Positions 1-9,841 of a DNA stretch of 64,000 bases are shown piece after piece. The notes below the pieces were generated by a model. The model saw nothing but the letters and a program-made list of their open reading frames with translations. It did not search any database and was not told where the DNA came from. Location: NCBI GenBank assembly GCA_017965425.1, contig JAGCPY010000086.1, forward strand, positions 23,031 to 87,030. Direction: 5' to 3'. Within the stretch, counting starts at the first letter, position 1; each line of letters opens with the position of its first letter. Made by a program: the position numbers and the translations under genes. The stretch is from Bacteroidaceae bacterium (GTDB lineage Bacteria; Bacteroidota; Bacteroidia; Bacteroidales; Bacteroidaceae).

Positions 1-368
1 ATGAGTGGTGCAGCAAGGAAGAGGACGACGTAGAGAAAGAGTCCAACAATGACGTTGAACCAGAAAACGGCATTGTACTCCTCATGTGTCGGCTCGTGTT
101 TGTTGGCCAATGCCGCGGTGAAACCACTTTCCTGCAACACGCTGGCAATATTGGAAAAAATGACCAACGCGGCCACCTTGCCTGCGTCTTGGGGATTGAT
201 GATGTTAAGTATCCACACGCCGAAGGCGGCCTGCAAGAGCTGGACCATCCCATTGCTGAAACCTCCCCACAAGAGCCCTTGAGCGGTTCGTTGTTTGAGA
301 GACCCGTCCCCAGTCTTCCCTTTGAGGGAGGGATCGGAATGTGTTTGAGAGGGTGGTGCCTGTTTCAA
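1..368 (-). CDS. Wzx-like polysaccharide flippase, 5' end only
   Basis: The frame runs off the left edge, so only about 122 N-terminal residues are present. The minus strand reads [17 protein letters not shown] followed by hydrophobic segments, and then [20 protein letters not shown] and another membrane segment. This is the usual opening of MATE-superfamily lipopolysaccharide/O-antigen flippases, which move lipid-linked sugar units across the inner membrane. No ATG is available upstream. The likely start is a TTG at 368-366 that overlaps the gltX stop (TTGA), suggesting translational coupling to gltX. The first 18 or so codons ([12 protein letters not shown] region) contain a CCCTCCCTcaaAGGGA palindrome like those found inside other genes of this window, so the N-terminus may carry a small inserted repeat. 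Family assignment is fairly sure; the start is uncertain. Confidence 0.7.
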   Translation of the reverse strand, partial: MKQAPPSQTHSDPSLKGKTGDGSLKQRTAQGLLWGGFSNGMVQLLQAAFGVWILNIINPQDAGKVAALVIFSNIASVLQESGFTAALANKHEPTHEEYNAVFWFNVIVGLFLYVVLFLAAPL

Positions 369-1915
369 TTCTGAGGAAGTGTGGCTATGGCATAATCCAT
401 TCTGCGCAGGACCTCGTCTTTACCAAGGAAGGCGGCAAGGCCGTACATGTCGGGGCCTTGACCTTCGCCGACGAGACAGACTCGCCAGGCGTTCCAGGGT
501 TTGATACCTGTCTGCTCCACCCACGGGTCAACAATGGCTTTCTGCCCCTCAACACTAAAGTCTTCAACGGTAGCCAGAACATCTCGCAATTGCTTCATCT
601 CAGAGGCTGTTTCCGGTTTCCAGTTCTTTTTGATAAACTTATCTTCCTTGTTGAAGGTTTTCGGGGCGACAAAGAAGAAACGGCAAAGAGGCCAGAGGTC
701 TTGCACAAAGGAAACATTACGTTTTTTAGGACCATCCTTTGTCTGATATTCAATGACCTTGGACTTCATCATGCCCACCACTTCTGCGGCTCGTTTCTCG
801 GTTGTTTCTATGCCTTGTTCGGCCAACAACTTCACGAAAGCGGGTGCCCACTGGTCATCACTCAGTTTCAAAAGGTATTCACGATTGAACCATTGCCCTT
901 TCACGTAATCAAAACGTGCTCCGTTCTTAGAGCATTTCTCGAGGTTGAATTTCTTCACCATTTCATCCAGTGACATGATTTCCTGATCGTCGCCTGGGTT
1001 CCAACCCAACAAAGCGAGGAAATTGATCACTGCTTCGGGAAGATATCCGCTTTCGCGATATCCACTGCTGACTTCTCCCGTTTCAGGATTGTGCCATTCG
1101 AGAGGGAAGACGGGGAATCCGAGTCGGTCGCCATCACGTTTACTGAGCTTGCCCTTGCCGTCGGGCTTCAGGAGCAGAGGCAGATGTGCAAAGCGGGGCA
1201 TCGAATCCTGCCAGCCGAAAGCACGATATAGCAGTACATGGAGCGGAGCAGATGGCAACCATTCTTCGCCTCGGATGACATGGGTGATTTCCATCAGATG
1301 GTCATCTACGATATTAGCGAGATGGTAGGTCGGAAGTCCATCAGCACTTTTCCACAGCACCTTGTCGTCAAGGATGGAGCTGTTGATACACACATCGCCA
1401 CGTATGATGTCATCGACATGCACATCCTCCCCTGGCTCAATGAGGAAACGAACGACGTATGGATGACCTTCGGCTATCAAATGGTCAGTCTCTTCTTGGC
1501 CTAGGGTCAAAGAATTGCGCATCTGACCCCGTGTAGAGGCATCATATTGAAAATTAGCTACCGCTTCACGCTTGGCCGTCAGTTCCTCGGACGTGTCAAA
1601 AGCGATATATGCACGTCCTGCATCCAAGAGCTGTTGCACATATTTCTTGTAGATTTCCTTGCGCTCGCTTTGGCGGTAGGGGCCGTAGTCGCCGCCGAAG
1701 CTGACACCTTCGTCGAACTGGATTCCCAGCCAGCGAAAGGATTCAAGGATGTATTCCTCTGCCCCTGGCACGAACCGAGTAGAGTCCGTATCTTCTATTC
1801 GGAAGATGAGTTGTCCACCATGTTGGCGGGCAAAAAGATAATTATAAAGAGCCGTGCGGACTCCACCAATATGCAGTGGACCTGTAGGGGAAGGTGCAAA
1901 ACGAACGCGAACCAT
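365..1915 (-). CDS. gltX: Glutamate--tRNA ligase
   Basis: Class I aminoacyl-tRNA synthetase that charges tRNA(Glu) with glutamate in the cytoplasm. The 516-residue product opens [18 protein letters not shown], with the HIGH-type signature at residues 14-17. It carries the KMSKS-type signature KLSKR inside [11 protein letters not shown], which is the GluRS form. Length fits bacterial GluRS. The frame is open for 28 more codons upstream, but the ATG at 1915 gives the conserved N-terminus, and a promoter-like element at 1959-1966 lies between the two, so the shorter start is chosen. It is transcribed leftward into the flippase gene, whose TTG start overlaps the gltX stop codon. The upstream neighbour is divergent. 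Confidence 0.97.
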   Translation of the reverse strand: MVRVRFAPSPTGPLHIGGVRTALYNYLFARQHGGQLIFRIEDTDSTRFVPGAEEYILESFRWLGIQFDEGVSFGGDYGPYRQSERKEIYKKYVQQLLDAGRAYIAFDTSEELTAKREAVANFQYDASTRGQMRNSLTLGQEETDHLIAEGHPYVVRFLIEPGEDVHVDDIIRGDVCINSSILDDKVLWKSADGLPTYHLANIVDDHLMEITHVIRGEEWLPSAPLHVLLYRAFGWQDSMPRFAHLPLLLKPDGKGKLSKRDGDRLGFPVFPLEWHNPETGEVSSGYRESGYLPEAVINFLALLGWNPGDDQEIMSLDEMVKKFNLEKCSKNGARFDYVKGQWFNREYLLKLSDDQWAPAFVKLLAEQGIETTEKRAAEVVGMMKSKVIEYQTKDGPKKRNVSFVQDLWPLCRFFFVAPKTFNKEDKFIKKNWKPETASEMKQLRDVLATVEDFSVEGQKAIVDPWVEQTGIKPWNAWRVCLVGEGQGPDMYGLAAFLGKDEVLRRMDYAIATLPQN

Positions 1916-1958
1916 AGTTGTTGATGAAAAAAGATTGATGAATGATATATTTTGTGTG

Positions 1959-1966
1959 CAAAGGTA
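1959..1966 (-). promoter_or_regulatory. Promoter -7 element for gltX
   Basis: The minus strand reads TACCTTTG, matching the Bacteroidetes -7 consensus TAnnTTTG, 43 nt before the chosen gltX ATG. I see no TTTG box at the usual 19-21 nt upstream. It lies downstream of the longest possible start of the frame, which supports the ATG at 1915. Confidence 0.5.
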
Positions 1967-2072
1967 GCAATAAAACCACATACTAACACAGAAAATCACT
2001 TATTAAATCATCAAAAACAACCTTCAAGAAGAAAAAAACGAGCATTTCCGTAAGTATTTGTCGCCAAATAAC

Positions 2073-2080
2073 TATTTTTG
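2073..2080 (+). promoter_or_regulatory. Promoter -7 element for the PgpH-like gene
   Basis: TATTTTTG matches TAnnTTTG and sits 44 nt before the ATG at 2125, in the 209-bp divergent region shared with gltX. No clear -33 box is seen at the expected spacing. Confidence 0.35.
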
Positions 2081-2124
2081 TCACCGAATCAAACAGATTA
2101 TCCACGTTCAAACATCCTTTACTC

Positions 2125-4236
2125 ATGAGCCGCTATAACAAACCTGTTGACTTGACCTGGCGCGACATATTGGCGCAAGCAGCCGTCGTGGCTGTGGCTA
2201 TCTTTATCATTGTCTGGTTTCTCCCTCGCGACGAACGCACCAATCTTCACATTGATGTAGGTCGCCCTTGGCTATATAGTCAATTCATTGCTCCGTTTGA
2301 TTTTCCGATCTTCAAGACCGATGAACAATTGAAACAAGAGCGTGACAGCATCCGGAAGCTTTATGAGCCCTATTTTGAGCTACAGGAGGATACCGAATCT
2401 GAAGAACTGACCCATTTCCGGAACGACTTCCGTCCGATGACGGTAGAAGATCTTTCGCCCTCCTACCGCATTTATATCGAAGAACGTTTGCACGCCATCT
2501 ACGGACGTGGCATCATCAGTAACGCAGACCATCAAAGGCTTTTAGAAGACAGTTGTCGAGCTATTCGTATCTTCCACGGCACTACAGCTCAAGCCAAGAG
2601 CGTTTCTGGTTTGCTCTCACAAAAAGCGGCATACGAATATCTGCTAGCAGGAACAGACAGTGCAGAACTCAGCCGTCCCAAGGTTGGAAGTCTAAATTTG
2701 AATCGTTATGTGCGACCCAACCTTGTGTTTGATGAAGCCAAGAGCATTGAACAATGGGAAGCATTGGAAAACACGCTCTCTCCCAGTTCCGGCATGGTGC
2801 TGGCAGGGCAAAGCGTCATTGACCGAGGTGAAATCGTCAGCGAAAAGACATATCAGATTATGCAGAGCTACGAACGAGCCTCTTCTGCGCGCAAGAACAC
2901 GAGCAGGGAGAACCACCTTATCATCCTTGGGCAAACACTTTGTGTGGGCATTATCCTCATTTGTCTTGCTGTCTTCTTCAACCTGTTCCGAATGGACTAT
3001 ATCCGCAATGGACAGAGTATCACGCTACTCATCACATTGGTGCTTTCCTTCCCGCTGATGGCCTCCTTCCTGATTCGCCACACCATGTTATCGGTTTACA
3101 TCATTCCATATACCATGTTGCCCATCTTTATTCGGGTATTCATGGATTCACGAACCGCCTTCATCACTCACGTTGCGACGATAGCCCTTTGTTCTCTCTC
3201 GCTACGTTACCCCTTTGAATTTCTCTCCACGCAATGTGTCGCCGGACTGATTGCCATCTACAGTTTGCGAGAACTTTCCGAACGTTCCCAAATCATTCGT
3301 ACAGCCATTTTGGTAACGGCCGTCACCCTGCTTTTCTTCTTGAGTATTGATCTCATGCACGGTCGTACGCCCTTGGGGGGTGACAGCATGACGACCATCG
3401 ACTGGAGCTTGTACAAGCACATCATACTCAGTGGCGTCCTCTTGCTATTCGCCTATCCTTTCATGGCTTTGCTTGAACGCGTGTTTGGCTTTACCAGCAA
3501 TGTAACTCTTGTAGAGCTTTCCAACATCAATCGCGACCTCTTGCGCCGTCTCTCTGAAGAAGCACCCGGCACGTTTCAACATTCAATGCAGGTAGCTAAT
3601 CTCGCAGCAGAAGCAGCCCGCAAGATTGGTGCCAAAATACAACTTGTCAGAACTGGTGCCCTCTATCATGACATCGGCAAGTTACAGAATCCGGCATTCT
3701 TCACGGAAAATCAACTGGGAGGCATAAACCCACACCAAAAACTTGATGCACGTGAGAGTGCGCGTATTATCATCAACCATGTCATCGATGGCGAACAAAT
3801 GGCGGAGAAAGAGCATTTGCCAAGTGCTATTATTGACTTCATCTCCACTCACCACGGTCATGGTATCGTCAAATATTTCTATGTATCCTATAAGAACCAA
3901 CACCCACGAGAAGATGTAGATCCAGCTCCATTTACCTACCCTGGACGTAATCCACAAACTTCCGAACAAGCCATTCTCATGATGGCAGATGCGGTGGAAG
4001 CTTCAGCACGTTCACTGAAGGAATATAATGAAGAGAGTATCGGTGAACTTGTTGATCGCATCATCGATGCACAAGTCAATGACGGCATGTTCGTCGAGTC
4101 TCCTATCACCTTTTTAGACATCAAGACTGCCAAAGAAGTCTTCAAGGAAAAACTGATGACCATCTACCACACCCGAATCAGCTATCCCATGTTACATGAA
4201 ACGAATGATTCTCAAAGTGGATCTACGTCAAAATAA
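2125..4236 (+). CDS. 7TM-HD family phosphohydrolase, PgpH-like
   Basis: Inner-membrane protein of 703 residues with the full architecture of the 7TMR-HD family. It has an N-terminal membrane segment (about residues 18-35), an extracytoplasmic domain to about 255, a run of seven membrane segments (about 262-450), and a cytoplasmic HD domain with LYHDIGKLQNP (His515-Asp516). Further metal-ligand candidates are in STHHGHG and MMADAVEASARSLKEY. Listeria PgpH, the studied member, hydrolyses c-di-AMP, so that is the likely activity. The 3' end overlaps the convergent priA by 25 bp, so the two transcripts must run into each other. Family assignment is sure; the substrate is inferred. Confidence 0.9.
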   Translation: MSRYNKPVDLTWRDILAQAAVVAVAIFIIVWFLPRDERTNLHIDVGRPWLYSQFIAPFDFPIFKTDEQLKQERDSIRKLYEPYFELQEDTESEELTHFRNDFRPMTVEDLSPSYRIYIEERLHAIYGRGIISNADHQRLLEDSCRAIRIFHGTTAQAKSVSGLLSQKAAYEYLLAGTDSAELSRPKVGSLNLNRYVRPNLVFDEAKSIEQWEALENTLSPSSGMVLAGQSVIDRGEIVSEKTYQIMQSYERASSARKNTSRENHLIILGQTLCVGIILICLAVFFNLFRMDYIRNGQSITLLITLVLSFPLMASFLIRHTMLSVYIIPYTMLPIFIRVFMDSRTAFITHVATIALCSLSLRYPFEFLSTQCVAGLIAIYSLRELSERSQIIRTAILVTAVTLLFFLSIDLMHGRTPLGGDSMTTIDWSLYKHIILSGVLLLFAYPFMALLERVFGFTSNVTLVELSNINRDLLRRLSEEAPGTFQHSMQVANLAAEAARKIGAKIQLVRTGALYHDIGKLQNPAFFTENQLGGINPHQKLDARESARIIINHVIDGEQMAEKEHLPSAIIDFISTHHGHGIVKYFYVSYKNQHPREDVDPAPFTYPGRNPQTSEQAILMMADAVEASARSLKEYNEESIGELVDRIIDAQVNDGMFVESPITFLDIKTAKEVFKEKLMTIYHTRISYPMLHETNDSQSGSTSK

Positions 4237-6218
4237 ATTTGCGAAGAAGTGTAGGTTTTTTGATTCTGCAACTCTGCTTTCACTTGCCAAAGGAGCTGTC
4301 TGATTCGGGCAAGGGGAAGCGACGATTCCAGTTTCAACATGATGCGACGGATAAATAGACTTTGCACTCGTGCCACAGGAGGCTCATCAGGTCCAAGAAC
4401 GCGTGTACCGAACAAGTTACGCAGACGTTGAGTGGCATCACGAGCAAGCATATCGACCACACTTGCATGGCGATGCTTCATGTAAACAAAAATGAGGCGG
4501 GTAAAGGGCGGATAAGTGAACTGTCGCCGCTGAAGCATCTGGTCTTGATACATGGCATCGAAATCATTATCGACAATTTGATGAATGAGTGGCAACGTCA
4601 CATCCATCGCTTGAAGAATGACGATTCCCCGTTGCTGGCGTCTGCCAGCACGTCCCGAGACCTGTGACATCATCTGGAAGGAACGTTCAAAAGCCCTGAA
4701 ATCGGGTTGATGGAGCATGGTATCTGCCGAAAGGATGCCCACAACGCTGACACGTTCAAAATCAAGTCCTTTCGTCACCATTTGTGTTCCTACAAGTATG
4801 TCGGTTTTTCCGCTGGAGAAATCATGAATGATGGATTCATACGCGTTGCGTGTTCGGGTCGTATCAAGATCCATGCGGGCGATGCGGGCTTCTGGAAAAA
4901 AAGTACAGATGTCTTCCTCTATTCGTTCAGTGCCAAATCCATGAGGGCGCAATTGTTCGTTCTCGCAAGCCGGACAACGAGCAGGAATCTCTGCCGTGAA
5001 ACCGCAATAGTGACAAGTCATTCGACCAGAGCGCGCATGTAAGGTGAGTGGCACATCGCAATGCGGGCAATGAGGCACCCATCCACAAACAGGACATTGG
5101 ATATGGGTGGCATAGCCACGGCGGTTTTGAAACAGGATTACCTGTTGTCCAGAGTCCAATGCACTACGCATTCGCTCCAACAACTGAGGAGAGAATGGCC
5201 CAGTCATCATGCGCTTACGGCGTAGTTCCTTGACATCGACTATCTCAATCTCAGGCAACAGCACTTGCCCGAAACGTTCCTTCAAAGTGACGAGCCCATA
5301 CTTACCCGTCCGTGCATTGTAATAGCTTTCCAATGATGGCGTCGCAGTTCCTAAAAGGACTCGGGCTTTGGCACGTGTGGCCATAAGAATAGCTACGTTA
5401 CGGGCGTGATACCGAGGAGCCGGGTCTTGTTGTTTGAAGTTGACTTCATGCTCCTCGTCAACAATGACGAGTCCTAACCTCTGAAAAGGCAAGAAGACGG
5501 AAGAACGTACCCCGACAATTATATCATAAGGCTGGTCAGACAGCTGGCGATACCATACTTCCTCACGTTGTTTATCGGTGAACTTGCTATGGTAAACCCC
5601 CAATCGTTCCCCAAAGACTGCCCGCAAACGGTCTGTTAGTTGGCTGGTCAGTACAATTTCAGGAAGCAGATAGAGCACCTGCTCGCCGTGGGCAATGGCT
5701 TCGGCAATGAGGTGTATGTATATTTCTGTCTTGCCGCTGGAGGTGACACCATGAAGCAGACAAACAGGTAACCGCTGCCATGACTCCTTGATAGCCGTGA
5801 GTGCAGATAGCTGGGCGGGAGACAATACAGGGAAAGCATTCCTCACAGCAGATTCTTCTCTAATCCCTCCTAAATGAAATAAGCTACTGGTACGTAGCGT
5901 CTTCATCTTTGCCGGCAGTGCTGCTTTAAACACTTCACCTATCGTACACAGATAGTAATCGGCCATCCATTGCCAAAGAGACAACTGGCTGGATAAAATG
6001 ACAGGAGTATCGTCAAGAATTTCCACCACATCTTTCACTGTCACTCCAACAGGTTCCTGATCGTGGAGGCGGGCAATGACTCCTGTTGTGACTTTCTTAT
6101 TGCCAAAGGGTACGACGACGCGGCACCCTGCCTGAGCTTGAGACTCCAAACTTGCAGGCAGGGCGTAGGTGAATAATCCCGGAAGAGGGACTGGAAGAAT
6201 TACATCTACGAAAGTCAC
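4212..6218 (-). CDS. priA: Primosomal helicase PriA, short form
   Basis: PriA restarts stalled replication forks as a 3'-5' helicase. The 668-residue product has the DNA 3'-end binding domain (MTFVDVILPVPLPGLFTYAL onwards), Walker A GVTSSGKT at 157-164, Walker B DEEH at 254-257, GTATPSLES, and a cysteine-rich zinc region (CPVCGWVPHCPHC, CHYCG, CPAC). It ends with the second helicase lobe (TKGLDF, QVSGRAGR) and a C-terminal domain. It is shorter than E. coli PriA (732). Only about 25 residues lie between KMKTLR (104-109) and LSPAQ (132), where a winged-helix domain normally sits. The gene overlaps the convergent PgpH-like gene at its 3' end and has about 160 bp upstream to the PorT-like gene. 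Confidence 0.95.
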   Translation of the reverse strand: MTFVDVILPVPLPGLFTYALPASLESQAQAGCRVVVPFGNKKVTTGVIARLHDQEPVGVTVKDVVEILDDTPVILSSQLSLWQWMADYYLCTIGEVFKAALPAKMKTLRTSSLFHLGGIREESAVRNAFPVLSPAQLSALTAIKESWQRLPVCLLHGVTSSGKTEIYIHLIAEAIAHGEQVLYLLPEIVLTSQLTDRLRAVFGERLGVYHSKFTDKQREEVWYRQLSDQPYDIIVGVRSSVFLPFQRLGLVIVDEEHEVNFKQQDPAPRYHARNVAILMATRAKARVLLGTATPSLESYYNARTGKYGLVTLKERFGQVLLPEIEIVDVKELRRKRMMTGPFSPQLLERMRSALDSGQQVILFQNRRGYATHIQCPVCGWVPHCPHCDVPLTLHARSGRMTCHYCGFTAEIPARCPACENEQLRPHGFGTERIEEDICTFFPEARIARMDLDTTRTRNAYESIIHDFSSGKTDILVGTQMVTKGLDFERVSVVGILSADTMLHQPDFRAFERSFQMMSQVSGRAGRRQQRGIVILQAMDVTLPLIHQIVDNDFDAMYQDQMLQRRQFTYPPFTRLIFVYMKHRHASVVDMLARDATQRLRNLFGTRVLGPDEPPVARVQSLFIRRIMLKLESSLPLARIRQLLWQVKAELQNQKTYTSSQIYFDVDPL

Positions 6219-6292
6219 ATGAAAAATAGGTTCACGAGATAGACTTTGAGTGTGTTCTATTCAACACTTTTCGGCATCATTGCCTCTAATCT

Positions 6293-6311
6293 CTTGCGGG
6301 GAAACCGCAAG
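6293..6311. terminator. Short hairpin between PorT-like gene and priA
   Basis: CTTGCGG pairs with CCGCAAG around a 5-nt loop. It lies 67 bp past the stop of the PorT-like gene and 75 bp before priA. There is no T-run on either side, so it may be a weak terminator, an mRNA 3'-end stabiliser, or a leader element of priA. Confidence 0.3.
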
Positions 6312-6377
6312 ACACCAAATGCGTTTGAAGGTAAATCTGCTCGAAAATAGCCTAAGATCAATACAAAGCTAATTCAC

Positions 6378-7010
6378 TTAGAAGAAATAGGCTGCACGAA
6401 TCTGCCACGTCTTGTTTTTCCAATTTGAAACGACATCGTCGCTGACAGACTTCACGGTCACTTCACCCGTCTTGGTCAGCGGGAGGTTATAGTTGAAACC
6501 GACCTGGAGATGATCGAACAAAATGACACCTGCACCGAGATTGGCTGACAGGTGCTGAGCAGCTCCCTCATACAATTCGTTGTAAACACCAGAAGTATTC
6601 GTGATGTCATTGAGGCTCCATTCACGATCACCGACATTAACGCTCCACTGCGGCCCAACAGCTGCATAGAGGGACAGCATTTTTATGAGGCTAATCTGAT
6701 AACGAAGGTTGATGGGCACTTCAATGTAACGCAAATTCTGGCTGCTCTCGCCCATGTCGTTTTTCCTCTGACTAAAAAGTACTGCGCCATCCACGCCAAG
6801 TCCCATTGCAAATTGGTACTTAGCTTTCAAACCGGCAAACCATCCAAGGCTATTCTCTGGATTAACCATTTTTTCCACCTCAGCTTTTGAGAAAGAACTG
6901 GGTGCGTTGATGTTCAGACCAGCTTCCACACCGAATTTCAGCTGTGCATCGGCTGCTACGTTCATGGCCAATAATGCCATAGCAAGAGTAAAAAATCTTT
7001 TCATACACAT
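6378..7010 (-). CDS. PorT-family outer-membrane beta-barrel protein
   Basis: Exported protein of 210 residues. A signal peptide (MKRFFTLAMALLAMNVAADAQ, counted from the third codon) is followed by alternating strands such as FGVEAGLNI, YIEVPINLRYQI, LSLYAAVGPQWSV and LQVGFNYNLPL. It ends in IRAAYFF, a terminal phenylalanine typical of outer-membrane barrels. This is the OMP_b-brl_2/PorT-like fold; whether it is the secretion-system PorT itself cannot be told. It starts 30 bp after porN, in the same direction, so it is probably the last gene of the por operon. The start may be codon 3 (7004). Confidence 0.75.
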   Translation of the reverse strand: MCMKRFFTLAMALLAMNVAADAQLKFGVEAGLNINAPSSFSKAEVEKMVNPENSLGWFAGLKAKYQFAMGLGVDGAVLFSQRKNDMGESSQNLRYIEVPINLRYQISLIKMLSLYAAVGPQWSVNVGDREWSLNDITNTSGVYNELYEGAAQHLSANLGAGVILFDHLQVGFNYNLPLTKTGEVTVKSVSDDVVSNWKNKTWQIRAAYFF

Positions 7011-7040
7011 TTTCGTTTTAAGGGTTGATATTAAAGGTTC

Positions 7041-8213
7041 TTATCTGCGCTGGCGACGGGCTGAAACACGAGGTGCCGAGCTGCCACCACTGCTTTTAGG
7101 TTGTTTGGTCTTAGTTGAGGAAGAAGAACGTCGCGACGAACTGCTTTCGCTGCGTCGTGCTGAGGCTTTAGCCTTTTTTTCCACGACAGGCTCTTGGGCG
7201 ACCTCTTCATTAGCAACTTGTGTGCTATCTGTTGTAGCAGAGGCTTTTGCCACTTTCGCTTTGGATGTTCTCTTGCTCTTCACCGCTTTTGCAAGCAACT
7301 CATCGGAATCCACTGAATCTTCAGGTAATTCCTTGTGCCAGATGCTTTTCTCGAAATCAGCCAGCTGCTGTTCAATGCGTGCCTGTTCGGCGTTCATGGC
7401 CGTGTCATTCTTGCAATAGTTGGAAAGGACGCGCCCCTGCATGTTGTTGGTTTTGTAGATCTTTCCTTCATAGCGGTTAAGGGTGAAGTAGTCATCGGCA
7501 GTCATGTTGGTGACATTGTTCAAGTTAGACGCCATCAAAGGCAGACGCGAGAGATAGGAAGCTACATCATCATATTTCATCCAGAATAGCGGGTATGGCG
7601 TAGCTGCCGCATCCACGTCATTGAAGTCGGTGCCACGCATGAGAACAGGACAGAGCGCAGTAACGCGTGTTTTATAAGTTGCTGAACGCTGATCGAAATA
7701 GCTGGATTCCTTGATGTAATAGCGTGTGACTTCAGGAGAAGGGATGTCACTTTCGGGGACAGTGATTTTGCCATCCTTTTCCTCATAATAAATAGAATAA
7801 CGGTCAAGTAATTCCTTGACATCAGCCTTATCCTTTTCTTCGAAGGATTCGTTGCCGTCGAGCTTGTATTGATATGCAGGGATGCGACCAGAAAGCATGA
7901 GCCTGAAAAGATAGGTGAAGAGGTTCTGGTCCTTTCCATGTGGCTCCACCGGATAGTAGAGAGGTGCGTTGGCATCTTTCATGAGATCCAACTGACGGTA
8001 AATGTCTCGACGCCAGACGACATCCTCAGGCATCTCAGCCGATGTGGGAAACATCAGTGCAGCACGGTCGCTCTTTTTCTCAGCGGGCTTTTGTACAGTA
8101 GCACCCTTACCCTTCCCTGCCACCGTAGTGGGGGTTGTGCGTCGTTTAGCTGGTTGGGCTTGGAGATTGACCCACACCGCCGCTAATATGAATAAAACAA
8201 GGAAACGTTTCAT
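7041..8213 (-). CDS. porN: Type IX secretion ring protein PorN/GldN
   Basis: 390 residues with a signal peptide (MKRFLVLFILAAVWVNLQAQ), then a Lys/Thr-rich linker. The GldN domain begins at EDVVWRRDIYRQLDL and includes NAPLYYPVEP, FRLMLSGRIPAYQY and a long conserved body. In P. gingivalis, PorN and the lipoprotein PorK form the periplasmic ring under the outer membrane. The C-terminal 90 residues are low-complexity, rich in Lys, Arg, Ser and Ala, and probably disordered; they are longer than I expect for the family. It is the fifth gene of porP-K-L-M-N, 24 bp after porM. Confidence 0.92.
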   Translation of the reverse strand: MKRFLVLFILAAVWVNLQAQPAKRRTTPTTVAGKGKGATVQKPAEKKSDRAALMFPTSAEMPEDVVWRRDIYRQLDLMKDANAPLYYPVEPHGKDQNLFTYLFRLMLSGRIPAYQYKLDGNESFEEKDKADVKELLDRYSIYYEEKDGKITVPESDIPSPEVTRYYIKESSYFDQRSATYKTRVTALCPVLMRGTDFNDVDAAATPYPLFWMKYDDVASYLSRLPLMASNLNNVTNMTADDYFTLNRYEGKIYKTNNMQGRVLSNYCKNDTAMNAEQARIEQQLADFEKSIWHKELPEDSVDSDELLAKAVKSKRTSKAKVAKASATTDSTQVANEEVAQEPVVEKKAKASARRSESSSSRRSSSSTKTKQPKSSGGSSAPRVSARRQRR

Positions 8214-8237
8214 AATCCATTCAACATTATTATAATA

Positions 8238-9803
8238 TCAATTGACCGTAACGTCCATGGCTCCGTCCAGCGTTCGTTCCACGCCATCAGGTCCGATGGC
8301 TCGTATGCGGGTGATGAAGAATCGTTTGCCACGTGCTAAACTACGGAACATGTTCTTTTGTCGGGTTGTGAACTCTGCGGAGTTACTGACTTCTGGAATA
8401 GCATTACCCATATTGTCATAGAACACCGTCTCGAATCCCTGAACCTTAAAGGGAATATTGAGCAGTCCATCGTCCACCGCAGCCCCCAGTACATCGGCAT
8501 TCATCAGGACTTGCTTTTGCAGTTTGCCACCCTTGAAACGGTTCTCGCCGCCTTGTCCGTCGGAATAGGCAATGAAAGCAGTCGGGTCAGGCAATTTACG
8601 CACACGGAAGGTGAACTTGCCCATCTCCTGAGTACGTCCTTCAGTATTGGCAGCCACGGTGATTACAGCCTCGCCACCCACGGCAGTCGGACGAGCGACA
8701 TATTTGCCTTCACCTTTTGGAGTGAGGCCACCACCCGTCATCGACACTTGAAGCTTGTTAGCGGGCACTCCTGGCACACTGACCGACATGGGGTTGTCGT
8801 AGCCCGCATAGAGTACGTTCATCAAGTCTGCTGAGACCGTGGCCGAGGGAGCCACGACGGTGTATTTCTGTTCAAAGTTGCGTCGGACCAATTCTCCTTG
8901 GGCGTTCATCATCTCAATGTAGCCGACTAATGTGAAGTCACCTGTGCGTGAGCAGACGGTCTCATAGATGCCGCGGTCGCTCTGTATCTTCTGCCCTCCA
9001 ATGTAAATTGTGGGGCGATTGGTGGTGTCCACGGCCGCCATCAGAATCTGTGCGGAGAACTTGCCACCTTGAACGACGGTTTGTGAGCTGGGTATCACGT
9101 ATGCATTCAGTTCATTAACGTGTATATCCTTCATACCGATATTGGCGGCAAGGCCATGGAGCACTTCACCTTCGGCATAGCGCACATCACTCTGAATCTT
9201 AGTCAGCAAAGTCACGGCTGCAGCAGTAGGCATCGACTCAAACATGTATTCCTGCCAATTCTTGCCCAGTGTTCGGACGCTGGTGGGTATCTCGGTCGAG
9301 AGGTTACTGGCAATGATCCGTCGCTGGGCAGAATCCGTGACCATGCGGATGATGCGTTCGCGGTAGCTGTTGATACCTTTATAAAGCTGTTCGCCCCGAC
9401 CTATACCGGGAGCCAGCATCACACTTGTAGCGGCTTCGAGGTCTTCGCGGTTTCGGATATTGCTTACATCGCCATCTTTGCCATCGCTCTGGCAGACGAT
9501 GAGTTCTTTCAGTTCTTCCGCGAAGTTGAATAGAGAGTCAGACATCTTTCTCACGACCTGCGCTTTGTCATACCACTCTTTCACCTTCTTCGGATTGGCC
9601 TTCATCTGCTCTTCGAAGTCATCATAGATGCCCTTGTTGACCTGCGTCGCATTAGAGGTGGTCGTCTGTAGGCTCTTGTCCACCAAGGAGAAGCCATTGA
9701 GTACGTCGCTCGACACATTCAGCGCGAGCATTGCCATGAGGACGACGTACATCAGATTGATCATCTTCTGACGTGGAGAGACTGGTCTTTTCTTGACTGC
9801 CAT
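8238..9803 (-). CDS. porM: Type IX secretion/gliding motor protein PorM/GldM
   Basis: 521 residues opening MAVKKRPVSPRQKMINLMYV with one membrane helix (about residues 14-35) and a long periplasmic part. That part contains the helical D1 region and the successive beta domains known for GldM/PorM (for example NELNAYVIPSSQTVVQGGKF and NIPFKVQGFETVFYDNMG). PorM pairs with PorL in the inner membrane, and its periplasmic arm reaches the PorK/PorN ring to pass proton-motive energy to the secretion apparatus. It lies between porL (38 bp upstream) and porN (24 bp downstream), in the canonical order. Confidence 0.95.
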   Translation of the reverse strand: MAVKKRPVSPRQKMINLMYVVLMAMLALNVSSDVLNGFSLVDKSLQTTTSNATQVNKGIYDDFEEQMKANPKKVKEWYDKAQVVRKMSDSLFNFAEELKELIVCQSDGKDGDVSNIRNREDLEAATSVMLAPGIGRGEQLYKGINSYRERIIRMVTDSAQRRIIASNLSTEIPTSVRTLGKNWQEYMFESMPTAAAVTLLTKIQSDVRYAEGEVLHGLAANIGMKDIHVNELNAYVIPSSQTVVQGGKFSAQILMAAVDTTNRPTIYIGGQKIQSDRGIYETVCSRTGDFTLVGYIEMMNAQGELVRRNFEQKYTVVAPSATVSADLMNVLYAGYDNPMSVSVPGVPANKLQVSMTGGGLTPKGEGKYVARPTAVGGEAVITVAANTEGRTQEMGKFTFRVRKLPDPTAFIAYSDGQGGENRFKGGKLQKQVLMNADVLGAAVDDGLLNIPFKVQGFETVFYDNMGNAIPEVSNSAEFTTRQKNMFRSLARGKRFFITRIRAIGPDGVERTLDGAMDVTVN

Positions 9804-9841
9804 ATTCTTAACGACTTATGAAACCTATGAGACTCCTGTAT

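Noticed and set aside
341-973. 210-codon open frame on the + strand
   Set aside because: It lies opposite gltX, has no family features, and mirrors the codon pattern of the real gene.
1916-1999. N-terminal extension of gltX
   Set aside because: GluRS begins at [12 protein letters not shown], and a promoter element lies inside the extension.
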